Assembly (NCBI RefSeq): GCF_910592395.1
Contig: NC_088317.1
Location: 18,770,039-18,834,038, forward strand
DNA: 64,000 nucleotides
Source: Lineus longissimus
Lineage: Eukaryota; Nemertea; Pilidiophora; Heteronemertea; Lineidae
Reading direction: 5' to 3'
A program made the position numbers and the translations under genes. Below, piece by piece: positions 23,501-35,234 of this stretch (position 1 is the stretch's first letter; every line of letters begins with the position of its first letter). The notes beneath the pieces were generated by a model that searched no databases, was not told the DNA's origin, and saw only the letters and a list, made by a program, of their open reading frames with translations.

Positions 23501-26178
23501 TCCAGCGAGGACGGTTTGACGAAGCGATGTATTGGATTGGAATGATAGCTAAAGCGAATAGGAAGCCTAGCCCTGATGTGTCTCTGCTGAAGAGGATAGC
23601 GCACGTGGAAGGGGAGGTAGCCGCCAAGGCGAAGAAATACACATATGTGGCACTGTTTCGGACCAAGAAGTATGCAGTGCGAACTCTCGTTATTATGTTC
23701 GCTTGGTAGGTTGTTATCTTATCACCCTGGGAAATCAGTAACGGAGTTCCTAAGTTAAAACCTGCAACCCCAACACCTGTGAGGTCCAGAGTGAAAAGTA
23801 TTTGTTTGCTCATGACTTGTTTTCTGCTGCAAGAAACGAGCTGTGCAGCTCGCAGTCCCATCTCAGTTACATGGTAGCAGAGCGCAATCTCTGAGCTCAG
23901 CACACTTTCACTGATGACAGAACATTCGTGTTGATCGCTCAATTTGTCTGTCAAATTGAAATTGACCAATTAACGAAAAAGCTCTAGAACGAATCTATTG
24001 CATGTAAGTTGATGTACTATGTGGTATGGATACAATACAAGGGCCCCCATCTTGGTAATTGATTAAATGTGACTCGCTCTACCAAAACTAGGCGCTTGTC
24101 GCATCTGAACTTGACAGGTTGATACGGACTTGTTGTTCATTTCCCTATTGTTGACCTTTTGTGAAATCTATTACAAACTGATTTGGTCACATTCAACAAA
24201 AGGTCTACAATAGGGAAATGAACAACAAGTCCGTATCAACCTGTCAAGTTCAGATGCGACAAGCGCCTAGTTTTGGTAGAGCGGGTCACAAATGGTCTTT
24301 TCGAGAAATGTAATTTTCACCCAGATCATCACGACGTAACATAGAGTTTTCGGGGCCCAGTAAGTTGTTCCAATCAGTTTTTTTCACCAACACTTGGGTC
24401 AGACTTATCTTGGCGTTAAGTCTTATGGACTAAACTGAAGGAGGTAACACTGTGTTAAGTTAACGCAAGGGTTAGTAATAAAGTTGTTTTGAACTAGGCT
24501 GAGTTGCCCTGGTGAATACAATGACTCCTTCAGCTCACGAATGGATGTTCCTATCATTGTGTTGTGAAATGCTGGGCTGATATGTTTTTTTTGGTTACAG
24601 GATGTCTCTCTCGTTGGCGGAGAATGGCTTGTTGACAATGACGAGTGGCCTAACAGGGACTGTATACACCAACATGGCGGTGACGGGCACATTCAACTTC
24701 TTCAGTCGTCTGACCGCCTTCTTCGTTCTGAACTTGACATGGTGAGGGAAATACGTTTTCTATCAGAAAGAAATCGACGTACTTATTTATGGTCGACAGT
24801 AGCACGTACGTGGTCACATCGTGTAATATTTTATTTTCTTGAACCACACGTTTATGAGTGTACGATCTCTGGCAAGTTTATTGATATGCATCAGTCTATA
24901 CTACTTCCTTTTGAAGTATTTCCTTAATATTTGAATTTAAGGATTGGTCGCAAACGGGGCTTCGCGATCTATTTCTCTTTCGCTGTCGTCTGCAACTTCG
25001 CCATCATGATCTTGGACCTGACAGGCTACCTCAAGGACAACCCTATGGTGACCACGTGGTTGGTGATCACAGCATTCGGAGGTATGTCAGGAGCCTGGAG
25101 CAGTGCTTTCATCTTCTGTTCGGAGTTGTATCCTACTCTAATCAGGTAAGATGTCCGACGTGTTCGAATTTCCTTGTCATCTTTGATCACAAGATTTTAC
25201 AGCATTTACTTTGTGCCAGGCAACTTACTCATACCTCACCATTATTCGTATTGGGTTGGAGTAGTCGTTAAAAGAGAGGCGACCGCTAGCGCACACTAGT
25301 TCTAGCGTTGGTACAGGTTGCCCTTTTCACGATAGCAACACACGTGTTATCATCACGATGATAAAATCTCTTTTCAAGCTTGTGAGAGGTTTCTTTTCTT
25401 TGGTTGTTCATATGGGTTTATTTTCAACGCTACCATGATAAGGGACTACTTCAAAATAAGATGCCGACTCTGTTTACATGTTCATGTAATTGGAACTGTT
25501 CATGTAAACAACACTGAATAAGAAGTAAGCTAAGTACACGTATCTTACAATACTCCTATCTGGAATAACAATTGTTTTTGCAGGAGCCTCGCAACAAGCA
25601 ATGCAAATTTCACCAATCGACTTGCTGGAGTCCTCGCGCCTCAAATTGTGCTACTGGTAAGTCGAGAAGCACGTTCATGGGTGCGAAACTAAGTCTCGTA
25701 CTTCCAAATTACATTACTCAAAGACGTTGGTTTGTCTTGGAAGTTAAGGCCTTGGACAGGCTGGCCATAATGTGTACTACCCTGTACGTGTGGTGCCATC
25801 AGAAATGAATTCAATTTCATGGTCCTCGGCATGGAATCACTTTGAAGAACAGAAGGGCGCGTCAAACCTTACTAACATGCAGGGCGATTACATCGTCACT
25901 GATCATGTCACACAGGTAGTTCACTCAAACATCGTTGACTGATAAATAATATCTCATTCCAGGGTATTCTCTACCCACCAGCATCTTTCGTCATATTTGG
26001 ATCATTCGCTACGATCAGCATCGTCCTCGTTATGATCTTCATACCGGAAACACTAAACAAACCACTTCCGGAGGAGGTACCGTCTGGGAAGAGACAACAG
26101 GACGCAGAAGAGATGAAGACAGTTGAGGCGACGGACCTGATGGAGAAAACCTCTGAAGAAAGGGGCGATAGCTGCTAA
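20505..26178 (+). CDS. SLC22-family (organic ion transporter-like) MFS carrier, 8 exons
   Basis: Predicted 525-aa carrier of the same family as the gene at 2093-7048. Exons: 20505-20789, 21961-22189, 23147-23342, 23472-23705, 24601-24741, 24942-25145, 25584-25656, 25963-26178; all are GT..AG and in phase. Seen in the protein: first membrane segment near 22-46; an extracellular loop with cysteines and NRT, NRT and NIT sequons; WNLICE; the MFS motif GQLADLFGRRM at 125-135; MPESARWSIQRGRFDEA; ELYPTLIR; and IPETLNKPL. The start is an ATG in GGGATGG context with stops upstream. Relative to the left copy it has an extra intron after GLSAG and lacks the intron within the cytosolic loop, while the 73-nt seventh exon is the same length in both. 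Substrate unknown. A candidate polyadenylation signal lies at 26681. Confidence 0.93.
22214..22330 (+). mobile_element. MITE family A, copy 2 (right end missing)
   Basis: Starts at GAATTCACTTTTCATGCG and contains GAAGAACGAACAAGTCATTT and CACATACGATTCACGACG, then stops near CAAGCCTTAGTTTAAGG. The right terminal repeat is absent, so the copy is truncated. It is inside intron 2 of the SLC22-like gene, 25 bases after the exon 2 donor. Confidence 0.85.
23828..23920 (+). repeat. Single dispersed relative of the 73-bp satellite
   Basis: It contains TTACATGGTAGCAGAGCGCA and CTCAGCACACTTTCAC, matching the degenerate outer copy of the 73-bp array at 43030-43121 and the array consensus TTTACATGGTAGCAGAGCGT. 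It lies in intron 4 of the SLC22-like gene. It is a single-copy occurrence of a unit amplified 33 times elsewhere in the window. Confidence 0.7.
24069..24289. mobile_element. Foldback transposon-like inverted repeat with possible 4-bp target duplication
   Basis: Two arms of about 95 bases are almost perfectly complementary, separated by about 32 bases. The left end is GTGACTCGCTCTACCAAAAC and the right end is its complement, GTTTTGGTAGAGCGGGTCAC. AAAT flanks the element directly on both sides and may be a target-site duplication. It has no coding frame. It lies in intron 4 of the SLC22-like gene. The low divergence between arms suggests recent insertion or arm conversion. Confidence 0.85.
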
Positions 26179-26680
26179 AGGGAGATGATGGTTTCGGCTG
26201 CCTCAGATGTGTTTGCGCAAAACGACTGAGATCCTCTCCACCCACTTTTCTTCCGTCCCTTGTTTGGGGCAACTCGCTTGCGCAGTTTGCTTGGTAAAAG
26301 ATATAGCATTACTTTCGCCCAGCGCACGGAGTTACTGCGCATCCCCGTGCGCGAGACTTCCAAGAGGTAATCCCAGTGTCTATTGCCTGGGTCATTTCGC
26401 TTTGACGCGCAGTCACCGGTCAAAGCAGCAACCAGACTGACTTACTTCACCGCTAGAATTCTGGACAATTTCACAATCTCTCCAATCGCAAAGATTCTGT
26501 GGCACCGTGTGACAGAGCAGTGTGTGGAGGTTGGCCTCAGCATCTGAGAAGATTTATGGACTCTGTCCATGAGTTCATGGCGTGCAGGTGCACTGGACAG
26601 TCACACATGCCGTCACGAATGCTATAGAGAGTCAGTGGAGAAGTGATCTATTTGTTCGTAGTGCATTACTATACGCGCCC

Positions 26681-26686
26681 AATAAA
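26681..26686 (+). promoter_or_regulatory. Candidate polyadenylation signal AATAAA
   Basis: First canonical AATAAA after the stop codon of the plus-strand SLC22-like gene, giving a 3' untranslated region of about 0.5 kb. No transcript evidence is available here. Confidence 0.5.
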
Positions 26687-26967
26687 TGAACATGACAAAC
26701 ACCTATTACAATCAGGCCTAGACCTATGTCAATTTCAAAGCAGATTGATCACAATAATTTCTCATTCTCCCGCTGGAGAAGGGAAATGAGCTCCAATATT
26801 CCAGAGACAGTGAAGTATAAGATCACAGATGAACCAATCGGCCAAACATGCTGTAATCACTGTCCCCTCTTCAAGTCGATGGCCAATTATCCAACTAATC
26901 TATTCCGTGTGTTTCCCATCTTGAATTTTACATTAACATCGACCCACCAAGGCCGGCGTTACATAGG

Positions 26968-27146
26968 ATTCACGTTGTCACTTGTCATGTTTCACTTGTC
27001 ACGAGTTAACTGACTTAGGCTTGAAAACACGACGTAAGAGTAAAAAGTGACCTCGTGAATCGTATGTAGCCCGCTCTTTGGAAATGACTTGTTCATTCTT
27101 CATCTCACGCATGAAAACGTGACACGCCGCATGTAAAAACGTGAAC
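26968..27146 (-). mobile_element. MITE family A, copy 3 (inverted)
   Basis: Minus-strand copy with all family landmarks: GTGAATCGTATGTAGCCCGC, CTTTGGAAATGACTTGTTC and ACTGACTTAGGCTTGAAA. Ends are GATTCACGTTGTCAC at the left and AAAACGTGAAC at the right. The spurious 82-aa frame over it carries the family's KNEQVISKERATYDSRGH string. Confidence 0.88.
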
Positions 27147-27385
27147 TCTTGAAATCGCAGCCTTAAAGGGAACATTTGGTATAATGATGTGCACAAACCT
27201 TTTGGACAGGTACCACTGTGCTCATCTCTTGTCAGAAATAGTTCCAAGTTGTGACTGTTAATGATAGTCGGTTATCCTATGATAGAAGACCTGCACCTTA
27301 TTATTCAAAACAAGTTGTTGATAACAACTCACTAACGCTAGCGTTTATTTAACTTGGCATTATCGTCTCCTATTGTAAGTCACTA

Positions 27386-27811
27386 AAGTGACGATATTTG
27401 GAGTGTTATAATACAGTATCCTGACCTAAAGTGACGATATTTGGAGTGTTATAATACAGTATCCTGACCTAAAGTGACGATATTTGGAGTGTTATAATAC
27501 AGTACCTGACATAAAGTGACGATATTTGGAGTGTTATAATACAGTATCCTGACCTACAGTGACGATATTTGGAGTGTTATAATACAGTATCCTGACCTAA
27601 AGTGACGATATTTGGAGTGTTATAATACAGTATCCTGACCTAAAGTGACGATATTTGGAGTGTTATAATACAGTACCTGACCTAAAGTGACGATATTTGG
27701 AGTGTTATAATACAGTATCCTGACCTAAAGTGACGATATTTGGAGTGTTATAATACAGTATCCTGACCTAAAGTGACGATATTTGGAGTGTTGTAATACA
27801 GTATCCTGACC
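27386..27811 (+). repeat. 43-bp tandem array, 10 copies
   Basis: Ten head-to-tail copies of a unit containing AAGTGACGATATTTGGAGTG and TTATAATACAGTATCCTGAC. Two copies lack two bases (GTACCTGAC for GTATCCTGAC); otherwise divergence is very low. Each unit has a short AT-rich core TTATAATACAG. No coding frame. Confidence 0.96.
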
Positions 27812-27898
27812 GGGTAATTAAACTAAAGCTACACGTAGTACCCCTTTGGTTGCAAATTTCGCTTAGTCAGATGAGCAAACAAGTCTCGACATACGTAC

Positions 27899-28029
27899 CT
27901 ATATGAAGCAGACGCAGGGTGGACAAGAGCGGCTACAGGCTTTGGATCGCCACTGGTACGAATCGACCTCAAAGACAGCATAGTTCCTGAGAAGTCGAGT
28001 GAATATTCATGTAAAATTGCCACAGCCAA
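27899..28029 (-). CDS. Orphan candidate exon, unknown protein
   Basis: Read on the minus strand, a 131-nt open stretch runs from an acceptor AACGCGCAG to a good donor AG|GTACGT, starting in phase 0 and ending in phase 2. The encoded peptide has a balanced composition (LAVAILHEYSLDFSGTM then LRSIRTSGDPKPVAALV). I recognise no family and found no partner exon nearby. The acceptor has a poor pyrimidine tract, so it may be an exon remnant or chance. Confidence 0.25.
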
Positions 28030-29718
28030 CTGCGCGTTAAAAATCGATAGCACCGAGTGTTAGCATTTTATGACAATCACGGCAACATCCAACCACCCGC
28101 CCGGAGACGAGGTTCATATGAGCGTTAGCATGCTATCACGACGCCTGTATCGAGGTTGCATCGATCACCCTGGCAACTCATTAGCATGCTACAGTCTATG
28201 TAGCGACACGGCGGTACTGCTATTCTGCTTCTAACCCGGGAGTATGCACTCTAGCTAGGGGAAGGGAATATATCTTAATTTTGGTGCTTGAGGGGCAATA
28301 GAAGCCGCATCTGCAGCAAGGTAGGAACCACTTCACTCAACATCTTTTATCATTCTTATGCTATAATGTAATGTTTTGCGATGTAAAACCTGCTTCTTAT
28401 ATGGAGCTTGGGGAGAAGACCCTGGCTGGACCAACCGACTGTGTACCATACGTACTGACCTCGGCCTGAGGCCCCGACACTCTCGGAAATAGAGTTTTTT
28501 GAACGCTTGAAAATACAATGTAATGACCTGCTATGGTTTTCGGCCAAAACAAGATATGCACCCCGTAGACATTTGCCAGTGTGAAAAATCCTGAGATGTT
28601 TTTTCAGAACCTCGAAACCCATTGGAGTTTTTCATTTGCTAAGACAGTCTTTTACGTAGTGCCGTGGAACCTGTGACATTTAAACCCGCCCAATCCATGT
28701 TTTAACCGGAAAAGTTTGGAATATCTTGCGTCAAATGAGTGGTGGACTTCAAGGCGTATACTGATCACTTCGCTTACTCTCTGCTACATAAAATAACGGC
28801 AGGTTTTCCATTTGTCCATCGATTCAATGTCACCAGTCGGATGTCCTTGACCTTCGCCCACCTCTGATTGAACTGTCTGATAGCAAAACATGCGGGTAAA
28901 CCATGGGTATGACCATTCGCAGAGGTCAGCAACAGATGATGAGGAAATAAAAGGGATTACATTTGTGATCCGTCGCTTGGCATCACTACGCCTTCCTCAT
29001 CAGCCGGGCGATATACCATTATACTACATTGTCAAGGCGTGATCAGAACATTTCGTCTTTACGGCCCTAATTCATTCGTCAGCAGTAGCAGTAGCCTCTT
29101 ATCTCCGAAGAAAGGGTTGCGATAATTAGTCGCCCACTCCTATTATGCGTTTGCCCATTGTAATGTAAATTCAATGAAATATGGTCTGTGAGTGTAATTT
29201 GTAGCATCTTACATAATGCATGACACGTTATAGTGCATAACGTCTCTTTTTTGTAAACTTAGCCACAGTGGCTGCCAAAAAAGACTGTTGCCTCAGATGT
29301 GATCTTACTTTGATCGCTATAGTTCTTCATTTTTTCTAGCATCAATTTCATTTTAAATATCATCTGTAATTTCTAATAGCTTTTCGGGAAAGTGCCATTA
29401 ATTATGATAGTAGCAGCGTTCTTCATGCGTCGTTGTGGCTAAGCTAAAACCTCACTTGCATATTTGGTCGATTAAGTACCTTCATGGTACCATAAAACAT
29501 TTCTTATGCACGTCCTGTGTAGTATCTTCAGTGTGATTGATCATTGTAATGGCTTGGAGCTGTACGGCACAAGTTTGTTAAAAGATACGATGTAATTTGG
29601 ATTAGAAGGCTAAACATCACCTCAAGATCAATACTGTGGGCGCGCGTCTAAGCTGACCGAGGGGCATCTACACCTCGTCCATTGGCCAAGTTTGACCCAT
29701 TAGTCTGCGATTGTATAG

Positions 29719-29896
29719 AGTTCACGTTTTCACATGTAACGTGTCACTGTTCACTTTTAATGCGTGACATGAAGAACGAACAAGTCACTACCCAAGAGCG
29801 GGCTACATACGATTCACGGGGTCACCCTCCCGTCGTGTTTTCAAGCCTAAGTCAGTTAACTCGTGACAAGTAAAACATAAACCGTGAACGTGAACC
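29719..29896 (+). mobile_element. MITE family A, copy 4 (most complete)
   Basis: Full-length copy bounded by GTTCACGTTTTCAC at the left and CCGTGAACGTGAAC at the right, which are inverted. The core has GAAGAACGAACAAGTCAC, GGGCTACATACGATTCACGG and AAGCCTAAGTCAGTTAACTC. It is the best reference for the family ends in this window. Confidence 0.88.
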
Positions 29897-32493
29897 GCCG
29901 TGAACGACATCCCGAACAAGTGCGCATCATGTAGGCGTACGCCTATTATCCTCAATGAAAAGACAACACGAGACGATTCCAATAGGAAATACTATCTTAC
30001 TATTTCCAATGTACATGTGTTGATATCAAAGCTGATATTTGCCGAGCACCTCAATGGTAATGTACATACGCCGCCTCAGTCATGTCTCACTATGACGCGT
30101 TCTCATCATTCAAAGCGCTCGGAGGAGTGTACGCAGTAAACAATAATCGTCTTATCTAAGAGTACTCTTCATCTCAGTGGCATGATGAATGGAGAATATT
30201 TTTCTGGAGTCGACACTCGGAGAGTTTGGTCTGTAAGTTTTGTTAGAACCATCTATATGGAGGCAATAGAAGATATTCAGTAGGAGGTCATCTCAAAGCC
30301 CTCCGCCAATGATGACCTTGACGTTAGTCCATTAAGGTGACGCCATGCAGGCCAGGAAATTGGCAGCTAATGCCGTGAGCTCTTTTCCTAATTACCAATC
30401 GTTATAGCTTCCATGCGATAATTGTTGCCCCTATGTTGTCCCAATCATGGGCGGTGTTCAGAGGATAACCTGCTGGTGAATGACGTCAATCTGATATCCT
30501 TGTCGCCGGGTGATCATGAGTTTGGTCTGCGACTAAATCGTTATGGAGAGGTATGGTGAAACTCTGATAAATGTACAGTTACCCGCCTGTGTGATCGTCA
30601 AAGGGACACATTAGGGCATGCGATATGTTGGTTTTTCATTTAATAACGGCTTCCAATAGGACCGAGACTTCTCCCAACAGGATCATTAAGAAACATTAAA
30701 CTGCAACAAATACTTAACTATCACGGAATTGGAGAAGAGATGTATGTGGCAATTATCTTCCAGTTTCTGGGCGTTATGTGATGGCAGTAAGAGGTTGCTT
30801 CGACTACAAGATTTACTAGGAATGGAGTTGTGTGGCATCAACATCATAATGTGCTGCTCAAGCAGACCCAACATTTTCCTTTTTTGAAGGGAATCAGATC
30901 AGCTACGGACTTTTTGAAGAACAAGATTGCTAAAAAATGGAGTATCTTCGTTCCAATTGCTTGTTCCAGAAAACCCAACAACTTCTTAATCAATTGAATA
31001 GCGAAGTCGCCTCCAGACGCTGTGACAATCTGGTAATCTTCCCGCGCGACAGTCAGGGTGACCTCTGTCTTATCAGGCAACGACCGGGGAATTTGATTAA
31101 GAAGTCAAGGGAATGAATTGACGTGACAGGTTGGTTGCTCCTTTAGGTACACTGACGGTCAGCGGCTCAGATATGTTGTTCAACAGAATAAGTACATGTA
31201 GGGTAGGATTTCTTGATTAAAATTGAAGATCAAAGGACAAAACTGAGGACGAATGTACATGAATGAAACCTTTCCCTCTAAAATGAGTAAGTTATTCTAA
31301 CTGGGACATGGTATACATCTTGAACTTCCACGTTAACACTGCCACAAAAAATCCGACCCAAAAAGCTTCATGCCATTCTCAACCTTGAAGCCGCCAGATA
31401 CTCCAAACGATCTTTAAACTCTAGCTAGCGGAGTGCAAATCGTTATCAGTTCAGGTCCTGGAATATTTATTTAATAATAGTAACTAAATATGCATAACGC
31501 AAGTTTCCATGCAGACGCTCATTAAAATGTTTTTTTTTAATAGTTTAGGTTTTCAGGATATGCCGTGTTTTCAATATGATGAATATTTGATAACTATTTG
31601 ATTTATTTGGTTGCATTATCTGGTAATATTCGCATGAAACATATGACAACAAACAGTCGCTATGACTATCGTGCCTTAAGGGACACGGAGCCAGAGCGAT
31701 TTATTGGAGATGTTTGAAAATAACTGCCCTGGAGAACATGTGCCCGCTAGCAAAATCGAACGAGATGTATACAACGCATTCTTCTAATTTTCCATTTGGA
31801 GAGGAGCCACGTACCCCAGATGTTCTTTCTTAATATCCGATGAGAGAGCCCGCCAAAGCGCGTCTAATCCGTGATATTGAGAAAGCTCATTAAAGCGTAT
31901 TCATAAAGTTGTATTTTGAGCGCGATGTTATCAGAGGACAAATGGGTGATAATTGGACAAGTCAATAGATAGGCTAAGGTCGCCACCAGACACTTTCATA
32001 TGTTCGGGCCGTTTGGGACTCTAAACAAGCCAGTTCGTCACTTTGATAACCCGACTCTGGTATTACTAAAAGAAACATCGAATGTCGAGTAAGTCTAACA
32101 AACCTGGTCATTGAGTCGATGCTGGGTATCATAGACTGTTCCCTTACGAACTTAACTCTCCTTTGTCGTTGTTTCCAGTGTCTCCATTTCATATTCCGTG
32201 GTACAACCAATGAAAGCCTCCAATAAGCCAAACGAAGGTTCGTTTTGTGTGTGGCGTGTCACTAGGTCATACGTACTGGGAACACAGAAAACCCGCTCCA
32301 CAAGGGAACAGTCATTAGATACACAACCTGAAGGCGACTGGGTGATGAGCAGATGGGCTCAATGATTTCTAGTAATGAGTTTCCGAAGTGCTAGTATATA
32401 TTCGTTTCATTCCCGGCACCCAGTTTACTATTGCAGGGTAGCGGCGTTGTTTCTTCTCGCCTCAGTCAAGCTCGCCTGCGGCTGCAGTTCGAC

Positions 32494-32672
32494 AGAATTC
32501 GCTTTGTCACTTGTCATGTTTCACCAGTCACAAGATAACTGACTCAGGCTAGAAATCACGACAAGTGAAAAGTGACATCGTGAATCGTATGTAGCCCGCT
32601 CTTTGGAAATGACTTGTTCGTTCTTCATGTCACGCATGAAAAATAAACAGTGACACGTTACATACTTGTGTA
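32494..32672 (-). mobile_element. MITE family A, copy 5 (inverted)
   Basis: Minus-strand copy with GTGAATCGTATGTAGCCCGC, GACTTGTTCGTTCTTCATGT and AACTGACTCAGGCT. Outer ends are worn (GAATTCGCTTTGTCAC). It lies in the gene-poor interval. Confidence 0.87.
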
Positions 32673-35234
32673 TAATCGCGGCCCTATGCCAGTGAAAGTG
32701 GCGCGGTTCGACCTGTGTTCACAATCTACGTTAGCGTTAGTCGCCTCAGAGGTCGTTAGTTTGATTCCCAATTGAACCACAACTTCGAGATACAAAGAAA
32801 GTGTTCTTTCTGGCCGCGACTAAATAGTTCAGTTCTCATGCTGTTTAGAAGAGTAGTCCGTGCCGACTTAGCCACGGTTCTGTGTCATCCCAATCTTGCC
32901 TTGGGCATGGATAAAGATATAAATGAAACAAACAAGGCACTTCCCGACCTATAATCTCTCTTACCCCTATAAATGCCTGATTACTAGAGCCTTGCATCCT
33001 AAACTTCATTTCAGCCTATAAATTGGCTGCTACTCGAGCATGAATCAATCTAACTAGCTGATGGCAAAGGCATCAAAACACCCTATATTATTGAATTGTC
33101 ACTAAAAGTGCATCATATCGTGGCTGCTAATTAGACGCCGAAGGTGTACATATCTCACCTCGGCATGGATGGATCATCTCGTAATTTATTACAAGCTACG
33201 ATAGGCTAATTAACCTAATGAAACGCATCGGGTGGCAAATGTTTTTTTCTGAGTTCAATGAGAGATTCACACGCTAATATCCTAAAACGGCACGTTTTAA
33301 TGGCATTCTAGTCAATTCAAAGGAATAAGGTGCATGATTTGCATGAAAAAATACAACACAAATTTAACAAGGCAGCACTTCTTAGAACATCGGTCGTGGC
33401 AGGGAAAGATAAGATAAGCAACGTGTGTTTGGTTTACAACGAGCAAGTCATCACAGTTAGAAAGTGGAAAATCCAGCTAGATTCTTATAAGATTCTAATA
33501 AGAGTCTTTTAAGTTAGGTCGTATACAGTTACATGTGTACATAAATGTGCTGTTAAATATCATCATTTCTTCATAAGAACTGGCATCGGGGCCAGCATTA
33601 ACTGGGACATGTTTATTCATCTTGATCTTGACATTTTTGATATATCTTTTTACTTCTTGCCAGAAAATGTAGCAGCTCAGAAATTTGTTCTGCCTAAAAT
33701 GGGTAGCTAACCCTAAAATAGATGCATTTAAAAACTGACATGTTAAAAGCTATTGGTGGGAAACAAATGAGTGCTTTGAAAATCTGGATGCTTGGGGAGG
33801 GCAATTATAGGCGACTGTGATGGCTGTATCGCATGTTGGACATCATAAGTGACGACTTTTCGAGTTCTGTGGCGAGGGTCTTGATGTGCAGTAATGTCAT
33901 ATCGGTGTTAGAGAGCAGGGGTAATTCGAGGAGGGGATCAGAATCGGAGATGTAGAGTGGGGCCCAAATCTTTAAACCAGGTAGGCGTATAGTCAGTTCG
34001 TCTTGCCATAGAACAAATATCGGTGTCCCCTGGCGATGGAATTCGCCTCATCCACCTTGCTTGCCATCAACTTTTGAATTACCCATGTGTATGTCTCGTA
34101 ATCCGAAGTGCGTGTTACACAGTGTAACATCCAAAAACAACTTACTTTGAGCAGGATTTCGCTTACCCCGGATATCACAACCACATCATCAGCCGACCAG
34201 CCAGCTCCAAAGCACTTACCAGTTTGATTCCTCTCCTTTGTTATACACTAATTTGTTCCATCCATTCATTACTCTCCATCATTTCCAAGTAGGAGTATCA
34301 GGTCTGAGTCATTATTGCGCCAATACATTTACATTACTCGATCCATATATCAATATCAATCTCCACCTTTGCTAGCGTGGCACAGTTGACAGGAGTGGGA
34401 ATACAATACACTACGAAACGAGGTAAATATGATTGATGGAGAGGAAGCGATACCGCCCTCGCAGGGTATACTAGTATGTTAGGGCCGGTACGGTCCAAAA
34501 CAGAGGCACATATACAGATAGTACGTTGAACATTATAAAATGAAACCTTAGCATTGCAACATGTTTTATTGAAAAACTGCATGTCTATCTAGTAAAATGT
34601 TGATCTAAGCTGTCTCACACCTGTTTGATTTCCCGCCTTAGTGGGCAAACCACTTTCCATGCTCTTGTCTGTACATACCGAGTTGAATGATAGTCGTGTG
34701 GTCTCGTTATCGAAATTCGATATGTGACACATGGTGCTAAGCTTCTTCCAAACCGCCACCTCCGGCGCTTCTTAAAGACTAACAAATGTTTATGTCTCCA
34801 ACCCAACTGCTCTTTTTATCATGGTTGTCTGAGAGACAACCAATCCTAAATTAGTCTTCTAACTGACCGGATTCAGTTTTTATCAAAGGAAATAACGTCA
34901 ATGGCTAATGCAGACAGACATTGCTAAATGTCAGGCATGATAAAAACTCCATGCCATCGCTTCCCACTGGCAGGTTGCTATAGAGCGCAATTAATTAGTA
35001 CATAAGGCAGATCTAACCCTTGGTCGGCGAGAGATTAGGAAAATGAACGCCACAGTCACCTCGTCTCTGTAATGCAGGAACAACAACTGATCACTTACAC
35101 ACTTAATAAATGATGCTGCAGATCTAACCATTTGATGAGTAAGATAGTATACACTGGCATAAAGTACACATTTCCATAGTTTATGTTGAATTTGAATAAA
35201 ATGTTTAACAATGTCCTCCCTGTTCCGCCTTTGC

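Larger units (their letters stand above)
27812..34990. other. Long gene-poor interval
   Basis: About 7 kb with no supported gene. It holds two MITE family A copies (29719-29896 and 32494-32672), one weak candidate minus-strand exon at 27899-28029, and coding-like but unplaceable minus-strand frames near 30950-31080 and 33805-34160. The rest is anonymous AT-rich DNA. Any gene here would need transcript data. Confidence 0.5.

Noticed and set aside
29682-29873. Small protein with KNEQV and ERATYDSRGH strings
   Set aside because: The same string recurs in five MITE family A copies, so it is transposon sequence and not a gene.
30844-31080. 78-aa minus-strand frame with coding-like composition
   Set aside because: No donor or acceptor fits its ends and no family was recognised. 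It could be a relic, but it cannot be supported as a gene.
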